From contig OY755240.1 in the NCBI GenBank assembly GCA_963576725.1, forward strand, positions 56,544,633-56,608,632: DNA of 64,000 bases, read 5' to 3'. This document shows, piece by piece, positions 47,853-59,200 of this stretch. The DNA is from Azorinus chamasolen (lineage: Eukaryota > Mollusca > Bivalvia > Cardiida > Solecurtidae). Under the pieces are notes generated by a model. The model was not told the origin of the DNA. It saw only the letters and a list, made by a program, of their open reading frames with translations, and searched no databases. Both the position numbers and the translations under genes were made by a program. Each line of letters starts with the position of its first letter. Within the stretch, counting starts at the first letter, position 1.

Positions 47853-47921
47853 CGTTCATGGTTAGTTCTTAATTGCTACATAGGTAAGTAAATCGGTTAA
47901 AACACGAGACTTGCACAACAA

Positions 47922-48414
47922 TTAATCCTTTACTCCATCAATATTTATGATATAATAAATGTATGTATGAATATTAATTAGCTTCATATTTATTACAGTT
48001 TAACCCTTTCCCTGTTCTACATTTATTCCAAATTCCAATACCTACTGAATATGCATGAACAAATAGTTAAAATGAAATATGGTAGGTGGAACATTATAAC
48101 CATTTTAGAACATACAGAAACGGATCTTTCAAATTCCATTAGCAAACAGTGCAGACCTTGATCAGATGGTTCCTATAGGAGCAGTCTAATCTGGGTCTAC
48201 TCTGTTTGCAAATGCGTGAAAACAAAGTTTATATGAGGGAAAGGGTTAAGAACAAAAAAAGTTTTGACCTTCGCAGAAACTGTAGAATTAGATCTATATT
48301 ATTCTATAAGCAAACGGAGCAGACCCTGATCAGATGGCTCCTACAGGAACCATCTGATCTGGGTCTATTCTGTTTGCAAAGGCGTAGATAGGCATATTCA
48401 TGGAGTAAAGGGTT
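47922..48414 (-). mobile_element. Family 1b element split by a family 1a element (48000-48249)
   Basis: TTAATCCTTTACTCCATCAA to AGTTTAA, complete 1a copy with TTAA at both ends, then the 1b remainder with hairpin CAGATGGCTCCTACAGGAAC to GTAAAGGGTTA. Confidence 0.75.
48000..48249 (-). mobile_element. Family 1a element nested in 1b
   Basis: TTAACCCTTTCCCTGTTCTA to GGGAAAGGGTTAA. Confidence 0.8.
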
Positions 48415-48835
48415 ATTAAATATTGTCTATGTTCCTAAAAATAAAGGTTGTTATGATGCTCATAAAATCAAAACTTTGTGTGAAATACATCAAGAAATTA
48501 TTTCCTGCACCTCAAGAAAATTTACCTTCAAGGGTTTCAAACAATTCATTAAACATTGTGGATTGCAGCTTGGGAACAGCACTGTGGTACCTAGAGGCCA
48601 ATCCACTGGTTGTAATTCTTTGATGCAGTCACTGTGGATGAAGATAGAGTTGGCATGCAGCTTGATGCCTTACATTTCTGATGACTGATCTCTCGAAGCT
48701 GAATTAGATTTGTTTGTACTTTAAACACTTCTACCCTAATGGAGTGTCTCCAGGATGTCCAGTGGAGAGCTCTTTTTCCTCCCATGACTCAGTGTCAATC
48801 ATGGCTGACTGGAAGTCCATTTTGCAGGAGTTCTT
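48415..48835. other. Low-repeat intergenic stretch, no gene supported
   Basis: Short overlapping open frames on both strands, none with recognisable motifs or splice sites. A decayed gene or element fragment is possible. Confidence 0.35.
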
Positions 48836-48901
48836 TAACCCTTTCCCTCATGCATATTATGCAAAATATATCACTCCATGAATATTCATTGACAGCTTTT
48901 T

Positions 48902-50845
48902 TAGCTCGCTTGTTTGTAGCGCAGTAGAGCTTATGTTATACCCCCGGCATGAGCGTGAGCGTGGGCGTAAGCGTGGGCGTGGCTAAGGTTAAGGTTTTTT
49001 GGACGGGTTATTTTAAAGCTTAATATTTGTACTAGGATGCTGAAATTGTGTATGGAAGTTCATTTGGGGTCAATTATTGCTTTTATGAAGTTAAACATTA
49101 AAAATATTTTTCAATTTTTGAAACGTTTTGGACTTAGTTCTTTTTGCCACAAATCACCAGGTTAAAGTTTTTTGGACGGGTTGTTTTAAAACTTAATAAC
49201 TATGCTAGGATGCTGAAATTTTGTATGGAGGTTCATTTTGGGTCAAATATTACTGTTATGAAGTTAAATATTAAAAATGTTTCTAAATTTTATTCAATTT
49301 TGACATGTTTTGGACTTTTTTTGGCCAAAATTCACCAGGTTAAAGTTTTTGGGACGGGTTGGTATAAAGCTTAATATTTGTGCTATGATGCTTAAATTTG
49401 GTGAGAAGGTTTATATTGTCCGGACCTTTCTGGCCATGCCAACATTTTTTTTCCTTCTGACCTTGACCTTGACATTTGACCTACTTTTGCAAAAATCTTT
49501 AAATGCCTGTATTATTGGAATCAATAGGCCTAGGGCTGACATACTTGGTATGCAACGTGCTTGTGTTAAGACATTTTCAACAATATCATTATTTGCCCTT
49601 CTGACCTTGACCTTTTATCTACTTTGCAATTTTTTTTAAATGCCTATATAATTGCAACCAATAGGCATAGGACTTCCATACTTGGTATGAACATGCCAAC
49701 ATTTTTGCCCTATTGACCTGACCTTTGACCTACTTTTGCAAAAATCTTTGAAGGCCTATAACATTTGAAACAATGGGCCAAAGGCTTCCATACTTGGTAT
49801 GCAACTCTCTTGTGTTGAAACTTGTCCAACAATATCATTGTTTTTGCCATGTTACTTTGACCTTTGACCTACATTTGCAAAATTCTTTCAATGCCTATAA
49901 AAATTGAACCAGTAGGCCAAGGGCTTCCATGCTTGGTATGCAACTTTCTTGTTTTAAGACTTTTCCAACCATATCATTGTTATTACCATGTGACCTTGAC
50001 CTTTGACCTACTTTTTCAAAAGTCTTTAAATGCCTATAGCATTGCAACCAATAGGCATGGGGCTTTCATACTTGGAAGACCATGTCAATATGTTTGCCTT
50101 TCTGACCTTGACCTGTGACCTGTGACCTACTTTTGCAAAAGTCTTTAAATGCATATTCTTTTCTGTCTGAAGACTTTTTCAAACATACCATAGTTTTTTT
50201 ACCATGTGACATTGACCTTTAACCAACTTTTGCAAAAAAAATTAAGTTCCTATGACATTGGAACCAATAGACATAGGGCTTCCGTACTTGGTATGACCAT
50301 GCCAACATATTTGCCCTTCTGACATTGACCTTAACTTTGGCCTACTTTTTCAAAAGTCTTTAAATGCATATAACATTGGAACTAATAGGCCTAGGGCTTC
50401 CATACATTTTATGTATCTTTCCTGTCTTAAGACTTTCCAACTATACCAATGTTTATTACTGTGTGACCTTGACTTTGACCTTTGACCTACTTTTGCAAAA
50501 CTCTTTAAATGCCTATAATATACATGTAGGATGCAATGGGCATAAGGCTTCTATACTTGGTATGACCAACATTTTTTCCCTTCTGTCCTTCACCTTTGAC
50601 CTACTTTTGCAAAAATCTTTAACTGCCTATTACAATGGAACCAATAGACCTAGGGCTTCCATATTTGGTATGTATCTTTCTTGTTTAATAATCTTTTTAA
50701 GTTGCTGAAAATTGGTATTTGGTTGCATTTTGATTTTGATATTTATGCAGTTAAGTTTAAATTGAAAATTGAATAAAAAAAATTTCTATATGACCATTTT
50801 AGACTTAACTTTTAAACAGGCGAGCTTTAGGTGGCTTTGACACCA
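48902..50845 (+). repeat. Family 7 element (AGCTCGCT type) with two tandem arrays
   Basis: AGCTCGCTTGTTTGTAGCGC start, GCGTGGGCGTAAGCGTGGGC, three units of about 175 bp with GGTTAAAGTTTTTTGGACGG (48985-49400), then about nine shorter units with TGACCTTTGACCTACTTTTG, GCAAAAATCTTTAAATGCCT and GGGCTTCCATACTTGGTATG (49440-50690), end GGCGAGCTTTAGGTGGCTTT. Confidence 0.75.
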
Positions 50846-50849
50846 TTTC

Positions 50850-51030
50850 TGGTTATATTGAGAGCTAAACAAAGGAACTCTCGTCTGTTTTGGACACTAG
50901 AATCAGATCTATACCATTCCATAAGCGGAATTGGTCTTGATCGGATAGCTTCTGTAAGAGCCATCTGATCTGGGTCTACTCTGTTTGCAAAGGCATTAAA
51001 TCTTGTCACTAGGAGTGAAAGGGTGAAATT
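50850..51030 (-). repeat. Family 1b copy, worn
   Basis: Hairpin at about 50935-50985 and GTCTACTCTGTTTGCAAAGG. Confidence 0.6.
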
Positions 51031-51364
51031 CATGTAAGAATGGTCTTTGGGTATGTGTCACACTCATGCTAGCCATATAAGAGGTTCATTGGGAGGCGAT
51101 CTTAGTCCATGCTGCAAGCCTGTCAGAGCCAACAGTTACACAGGCAATGCTGAGCATGGCATATATAGTGATGGACTTCATTGTTTGTCAATTATATCAG
51201 AGCTGGTCACCTTGTCTTCCCATGAGATCCCCAAGATTGAGCAGAGGCTTATCGGTACACATTAATGAATAATAATGCTGTTATATATAGTTTTATATAC
51301 ATGAATATACATTGCAAAATCATTTTGTACAGCTACCTGTGCTTCGGTGTATAAAAATGACATT
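51031..51364 (+). other. Low-repeat stretch with a 72-codon open frame
   Basis: 51047-51265 stays open from ATG to TAA with unremarkable composition and no known motif. No splice pattern or family supports it as a gene. Confidence 0.25.
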
Positions 51365-51607
51365 ATGCAATAATCCGCATATTCATGTTAGAAATAATGA
51401 CATCATGAATATTCATCAGATTAATTGTTATAATATCATATGGACACAGTAATATTTGGCCATGGCAAAAACTGTAGAATTTTATCTATATTATAGCATA
51501 AGCAAACAAAGCAGACCCTGATCGATGGCTCCCACAGGAGCCGTCTGATCTGGGTCTACTCTGTTTGCAAAGGCGTAGAAAGGAGTATTTATAGTGTAAA
51601 GGGTTAA
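51365..51607 (-). mobile_element. Family 1b element
   Basis: Start worn, hairpin CGATGGCTCCCACAGGAGCC, end GTAAAGGGTTAA. Confidence 0.7.
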
Positions 51608-52066
51608 AGAGTCTCATGTACATCAATCAATCCCATGAAACTTTGTATTTGTTTTAAGATAGTATTTTACAAGATTTGTATTGAGCACACTTGCCATCAA
51701 CATAGTGGTGGTTAAGTGTATATGCCTCCACTAGTCTTTGGATCTGTCTGTCAGTGTCCAATTTTATCAGGGCAGTTACTTTATTTTGCATTGGCAGATG
51801 CCAATATAATATGAGTAAAAGTCTGGCAGAATCTGCTTTTTTATTCTTTTTTCTTTTTTATATAGACTTTATTTGGGGTATAAGTCTTAAATCTTCTGTG
51901 ATTTCAAATTAATTGGTGTACGCCTTTATGGGGAGTAGATGGTATGTCTTGTGTACAAGAAAAATAACTTTTGTAACCTTTTATAACAATCTCTCTTCTG
52001 TGTGTTTCGCCTGTATAGATTTTGTTAGTGCCTAGGTTGAATGCAGCCATCTAATTTAAAAGTGAA

Positions 52067-52072
52067 AATAAA
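52067..52072 (+). terminator. Candidate poly(A) signal AATAAA, orphan
   Basis: AATAAA in a non-repeat AT-rich tract (51610-52310) that looks like a 3' UTR, about 1 kb before the calpain start. No coding exon could be attached to it. Confidence 0.2.
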
Positions 52073-52318
52073 TGCATTTGATATATCACATAGTGACAGT
52101 CTAACCTCTATTCAATAATGTAGAAACACTAACCAGGTATTGAGTAGAACAAAGTGATCACGTAGGATTTTCTAAACATTTTATTTTCCACCAAACGTTT
52201 TTGGCATTTCAAATGCCTTCATTCAATAACTGAGACATTTCATTAGGATTTATTTCATTATACAAATGTGAAACTTATTGGATATACAAAACATATAATT
52301 TCTGGACTTTAATAACAC

Positions 52319-52530
52319 TTAATTTACTCCATGAATATTGATGTAAGAAATAATGATGTCATAATTGAATATTGATTAGATTTATTTTTATAATAACATG
52401 TCAACACAGGAAATTTTGGCCATGGCAGACACTGTAGAATCATACACAAACGGAGCATAGCTAGGAGCCATCTTATCTGAGTCTACCCTGTTCGCAAAGG
52501 CGTATTTAAATGTATTAAATAAAGTATTAA
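52319..52530 (-). mobile_element. Family 1b element, hairpin partly lost
   Basis: TTAATTTACTCCATGAATAT start, TTTTGGCCATGGCAGACACT tail, worn end. Confidence 0.65.
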
Positions 52531-52907
52531 ATAAGGATCAGAGTTTGGTAACATATTAGTCTCTGGAAGGATTATTAATGACATTGTTAACAGAAATTAT
52601 ATATCTATCTGTATATCTATCGATTTGTACTGTCATGACTATCTTTGAATTGTCATAGACCAAAATACTTACCCAAAAATTGGTTAGAAGAGAAGATAAA
52701 TACCTACTTGTAAGTAGTGAAAGTAGAAAAGAAAGGCTGACAGCATGTTTAGTAAACTGAATTATTTTGTTGATTGAAAAATTAATTTTAGCATATATAT
52801 ATACATTTATTATAGAATCTAAGTAAGTTACTGTCACATTTAGTTGTGTGTTTTGTATGAAAATACAACTTTACTGAATCACCGTTTTGATTCTCTAGCA
52901 TCACGAA

Positions 52908-53087
52908 TGGACCAATCAAATAGCACTTCACATAGTTTTCATCCAATCAACATAAATCTTACAAATAATGGTTTGGATGTAGTCCCTGGAGTTATTTGTA
53001 AACAACATGGTGGACAGTTTAGGATGAGCAAACTTTATGGAACATTTTTTGGAATGTCCTGTCAATTTTTAGTGAGGAAATCAAAGA
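52908..53087 (+). promoter_or_regulatory. Candidate promoter / 5' leader of the calpain gene
   Basis: Two CCAAT boxes with the same extension (CCAATCAA) lie at 52912 and 52943, 31 bp apart, 145-175 bp upstream of the start codon. No TATA box is evident. A six-codon uORF (53007-53027) and an ATG at 53024, whose frame runs over the main start to 53104, would be in the leader if transcription begins upstream of them. The transcription start is unknown. Confidence 0.4.
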
Positions 53088-53297
53088 ATGGGAAGTGGAA
53101 ATAGTGTTTCACAACCCAAGAATGGGTATCGACGAGAGAGTGGCGACCAGACTTTCAAAAACACAATCGGTGGCTTAGTTAACGGCAGTTCTAGTTTAGC
53201 GACTTTCGATTCGTCCAAGTCAAGGAAGCTGACAGATGAGGAGAAACGGGCGAAGATCCAGGAAGGTCATTATGGTGGAGGAGACCTTGGGATTACG
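53088..53297 (+). CDS. Calpain exon 1: start codon and N-terminal extension
   Basis: ATG in a good context (A at -3, G at +4), 70 codons, donor gtaatg. The product is low-complexity, Ser/Gly/Asn-rich, with a basic patch and [20 protein letters not shown] near the end. MGSGNS fits the N-myristoyltransferase consensus (Gly2, small residue at 6). This start was chosen because upstream in-frame codons reach a stop (TGA at 53025-53027) and because the N-terminus is coherent. Confidence 0.85.
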
Positions 53298-56200
53298 GTA
53301 ATGTGAAAGATGATTAGAACGTTGTCGCGAGGCAGTCTTATAAACAATAAGAACTATATTTATACTGAACCCCGTTGCCTTGAAAACCGACATTTATAAA
53401 TGCTGACCATGTAGAACCAGATCAGCTGCCACACGAATAACAGGTTCTAACAGTTTACCACCCACAAGATATTATTCTTTTTTGATTAGACAAAATGGTG
53501 TAGAACCTGATCAGATATATGACTAATTGAGTTCTACACAGTTTGCATCATAAAATTATTCGTTCTTGTAACAGTCCGGGTACAGGTACTGGGTGAAAAG
53601 CAGTAAGCGTTCTGATAGCTCAGTTGGTAGAGCACTCACCCTGTAAGTGAGGGGCCCCGAGTTCGATCCCCTGTCTGGCTGTATATGTTTCCTGTGCCTG
53701 TCCATGATTTCTTGTGCAGATTTTACCAAACTCACTTTTTTTATATTTCCAGAGCCCAGAACAAATACAAAGGATGATAGAAGGCCTGAAAGATGGTGAA
53801 CTTTTCCGTGACCCAGACTTCCCTGCCGACATACATGCACTTTATTTTAGCAATGAAAAGCAAAATAAGGAATCTAGCATTGTGTGGAAAAGACCAAAGG
53901 TACTGTAAATAACCACCATAACATGGAAAATGGCACTTAGTTCAAGTTGTTCTAATGCATTATAAATAAGGTAGACCTAGATCAAAGGCCATGTTTTAAC
54001 CCTTTACTCCATAAATATGCCTTTCTACGCCTTTACACGCCTTTACAAACAGAGTAGACCCAGATCAGACAGCTCCTTTAAAATTAAGTTTGTTTGCCCT
54101 TTACTGACCGATCCATTTTTTTCCTGCTGACTCAAAAAATTTTATTGCCAAATTTGTGAGAATATTTATTTTATTTTCGTCTGCCGCCGATCAGACGTGA
54201 ATACCAGGTGGGTTAAGACATTAATGATACTACAAAAGCATAACAAATGAGATGAGATGCATACATAAGGTACTATAGCTATGGTGCCAAAATTTTTATA
54301 AATATTAATATAGAGTACAATTTTATTTAATTATTTCATTGTAGCCTTACAGTGTAGATACAGATCAGCTGTGCTGTTTTGCATTTTAGAATTAATTTCC
54401 AAAAAGTACCAGCAAGATAGGATTTGGTGAAGAAATATAGAAAAATATATTTGCTAGATTTCCTAAATACAATAGAACCTATTTTAAGCGGTCATACATT
54501 TATATTGAACATAGGAGTCTTAAACAGCAGGTGGTTGCTTAATAATGCAGGGCAAAACGTATAGGAGCTTTCTGCATTACTTTTGACCTACATTAAGCTA
54601 CCACCTGCCTTACAGGCCCATAATTGGACATCTTTTTGATTGCTGCTTAAGACAGGTTATGCTGTGCTCTTCTAATCTACAGCTCCTGTCACATTTATTG
54701 CTTACATGTACATAAATAGATGAAAGAGACTAATTCTTTTGAATTCTTGATGTTGCAGGATCTAGTGGAAGAATGGGAAACACCACAATTAATGATTGAT
54801 GGAATGACCCGTGATGACATCAAACAAGGCATTCTGGGAGATTGCTGGTTCCTGTCATCCTGCGCAGCTGTCTCACAGAAAGAAAAGTTTATGAAAAAAG
54901 TATGCAATTAATTAGTCTTTATTGTGAAATGGGAAAACTAAAAATTTGTGAATTGGGGACCTAAATGAATCCTAAGTGTTTGAGACTTTTGTTATGTTTT
55001 AAACAGTGAATGTAAGAAAGCACTTCTTTCTTTGAGATTTGATGATATGAAAAGTGTTTATACAGATGAAAATCTGAACATCATATAAACCTTTCCCTGT
55101 TTAACAGTTAATTTAAGATTTTACCAACTCATAAATATTCATGGTCAGAATCTGTGAAATGCAACATGAAAAGGGGATTTTTTTCACCATGGTTGAAACC
55201 ATAAAATCAGATCTATTAAAAGCTCCTATAGCAGCTTTCTGTATCACTTTTGCCCAGTATTACTTTTTAAGACAGGTTCTACTGTAGACATGTTTTTATG
55301 CATACATATTGTGGATTCTGATTTGAAGAAGTGATGTAGGTAAAATGAATTTATATTACATACTCTTTCAGAACAGCTAAATTGACAAATATTCTGTTAT
55401 ATATTATTAATCTTGAACAGCTTGCTCAGCATGTTTCATCCTGTATAGAGGTGCCTTTTTGCACCATTCAAACAGAGTTAACCCAGATCAGATTGCATTT
55501 CTAGGAGCCATCTGATCAGGGTCTGCTCTGTTTGCTTAAGAAATGATATGTTTGATTCTACAGTTTTTGTCATGGTAAAAACGTCACTTACTCATAATGC
55601 CAATATAAAAATTCATTTAATTATTATTCATACAATCATAATTTCTGACATGATAATTCATGGAATTAGGAAATAAACCCTTTACTCCACAGATATGCCT
55701 TTTTTAACCTTTGCAAACAAAGTAGACCCAGATCAGATGGCTCCTGTATGACCCGTCTGATCAGGGTATGTTCTGTTTGCTTAAATCCGTAAATAGACCT
55801 TTACCAGATTCAGGGTCTGCTCTGTTTGATGTATTGTGATATGATATAGGTATAATTCTACAGTGGCCAAAACTTCCTGTGCCCATGTGCTATTACAACA
55901 ATTAATCTAATTAATATTCATGATATCATTAAATTTTCTTACAAGAATATTCATGGAGTAAAGGGTTGTTTAATAATATTTATATGATTCATTAGTTTCT
56001 GCCATGAACAAAATTTCCTGTGTACATATGCCATTATAAAATTCAATTAATAAATATTCACGCTTTCATTAAATTATTCCCTATCTTTTTTGTGTAGATA
56101 ATGCAGAAGGACCAGCCTTTGTGTGGAGACGGTTATCATGGTATTGTGCATTTCAAATTTTGGCGGTTTGGTCAGTGGGTGGATGTGTATGTTGATGACC

Positions 56201-59200
56201 GATTACCTACAAGGAATGGCAAGCTGATCTACGCCTCCTGTACAGATTCTCAGGAATTCTGGGTGTCATTGATAGAAAAAGCCTATGCAAAGTAAGCTGG
56301 TAGAAATTCCATAATTCATTCATCCAGAGTTTCAATAAATAGATTGTTTTTATATTCAAGAGTCATAATTGTCCTCCAGACCCTAAGTTGTGACTACTCA
56401 TTAGAATGGTGTATTAACCCATTCCCTCATATAAACACGTTTTCACACATTTGCAAACAGAGTAGATCCTATAGGAGCCGTCTGATCGGGGTCTGCTCTG
56501 TTTGTTAATGGAATTTGATAGATCTGTTTCCTTACTTTCTGAAATGACTACAATGTTCCACCTTCCATATTTCCTTATAACTATTGTGTCCATGAATATT
56601 CAGTAGGAAATGAAATTTTGAATAAACATAGAACAGGGAAAGGGTTAAGATTATTCATAGACTAGACTCTTTAGAATCGTCTCATCGACATTTTTAAGAA
56701 TAATTGCTTTATTTCTCCACCAAACCCTATGTCATCACTACTCTTTATAATATTCTCAATGAGACAATTGAATTCTAAAGAGTGGTGATGAGATGGGGTT
56801 TGGTGGAAAAATAAAGGAGTTATTCTTCAAAATGTTTTAATTTATACATCTTATCTCAAGTTATCTGGACATCTGATACTGTTGCAAAATGTTTCGCCTA
56901 CACCTTTATCTGGAGCCCTGAATTTGTGTATTTGATTACATTTGCTTGTGGTTTACTTATTAACCCTTTCCTTGTTCTATCTTTATTCAAAATGTCAATA
57001 CCTACTTCATATTGATGGACAAAATAGTTACAATGAAATGTGGAAGGTAGAACATTGTAGCCATTTTAGAAAGTAAAGAAACAGATCTATCAAATTTCAT
57101 TAGCAAACAGAGGAGACTCTGATCAGATGGCTCCTGTATGAGCCATCCACTCTGGGTCTACTCTGTTTGCAAATGCGTGACAAGGTGTTTAACTCTTTCC
57201 CTATTGAATATTCATGTAAGAAATTATGAAATTTTATAATGCATAATTATGTACTCATGAATTCTTGGTGTTGGTACAAACTGTAGTCAGATCTATTATG
57301 AGTCATAAGTAAATAATGCAGACCCAGTTAAGACGACTCCTAGAGGAGCCATCTGATCTTGGTCAACTTTGTTTGCAAAGGTGTGAAAAAGCATTTATAT
57401 GAAGGAAAGGGTTAAAGTTAAGCCTTTTCCTTTGGAATACAGATACAAGACTTGATCGTCACATACACATGTACATGAAATATCTTAGAAAATGACAAAA
57501 CTTTACATACTTCTTAATTATCACAAAAAATTGAGAATCTAATTAAAGGCAATGGCCATATTGTACATGTTTGCTGAGTAATGTTCCTTTGAAAAATGTC
57601 AACACTTTTTATCATGCATTGACATTGCCTCTGTACACTTTGATTTATTAGTTTTTCTGTTTATCAAAGAAAAATAGTCAAGGTATTGACTTAGCTTTGG
57701 GTCGTTGTCGCCATTGTCATCATAATGCAATTATTTTATCACAGTTTCAACATTAGTGCAGCTATTCTTATCAAACTTTGCATAATGCAGCGTCTCATCT
57801 ACACCCAAACTGTTGGATACTTTGACCATATATTTTAAAAAAAAAGAAAAAAATTATTTTAAGAATTTAAGCAGAAGACAATTGTTACAGACAAATAATC
57901 ACTTAGTGTGTAAAGAGTTAATGCAGAATGAAAGCACTAAAGCCTGCATTAAAGTGATAATCTCTACTTGCAACATGTTTTTAAAATTCCTAAAAATTAC
58001 ATAAATCATTTGTTTATATGGTGAAAAGAAGTATATTGCAAGAAAACTAATTGAATAAAGAGGACAAAAATTGCATGTGTTTGATATCGATGACTTGATG
58101 TTATTTGCCATTGTATTAGTGTTTATTCAGGTAGTGTTTTAGCCTTGTAATGGTTCAACATAGGCTGATAGAATTTTGTTGTACAACAAAAAGTTATAAG
58201 CGTCAATGCAAAACAGTTTATTTTGTATCAGGGACATTTTTGTTATATAAGCTCAAATTGAAAATCTTCTTAAAAATTATTGAACATTACAAATACAAAA
58301 GTTTTATTATGTCATTGAACATATACATTTATTGTAGGGGCTATCACTTTAACCCTTTCCCTCATATACACCCCTTACACCCCACCCCCAGTAAGGGGGC
58401 GTTATTTTATAGAGTGGGGGCATTTATTGGGACAATACGGTATTTTTCTTTTCATAGACCATACTATAAGTCAAACAGTTGTAGGGGCATTTGAGTGCTA
58501 TAGACACATTTCTATGTTTGTGTTACAGGTTACACGGGTCTTATGAAGCTATTGACGGAGGTCAAACCATGGATGCCCTGGTAGACCTCACAGGTGGCCT
58601 CGCAGAGAGATACGAAATTGAGCCTAAAGACCCACAGCTGTATAGACGGATCAAAAGGGCGAGTGAATCAGAGGCATTTATAACATGTTCAAGAAAGGTA
58701 TCAAGACAACAGAATACTCTCTTAACCCATTTCCCACATACGCAATTTTTAGATCCAACCTCTTTGTTAAATAAATCTACTGAAAAGGAGCTTTTACTAC
58801 AGAAAAGGAATTTTTTTAGAATTGTGAAATTTTGAAACCATTGTGATAAATAGAGGATTTGCTCCATAGGAGCAAATGCTCTATTTATTACAGTGGTTTC
58901 GAAAAGCGACTTTTACAGGGGTGTCAAAAGCCATCAATATGAGGAGATGGGTTAACCCTTATTCCAAATTTCAATACCTACTGAATATTAATGGACAAAA
59001 TATGGAAGGTGGAACATTGTACCTGTTTAAGAGAGTAAAGAAATTCCATTAGCAAACAGACCAGGCCCGATCAGACAGCTCCTATAGGATCTGGGTCTAC
59101 TCTGTGAAAATGCATTTATATGATGGAAAAGGTTACCGGTAACCCTTTCAATGCTGAATTTTCAAATGGGCTTTTCAGGTGAATATTCAGTGATTTTTTT

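Noticed and set aside
48476..48927. Possible exons of an unknown intergenic gene
   Set aside because: Three short frames overlap on both strands with no motif; coding cannot be distinguished from chance.
53608..53680. A functional tRNA-Thr (anticodon TGT)
   Set aside because: The anticodon stem pairs, but T and acceptor stems do not and position 33 is C, so it is treated as a SINE head.
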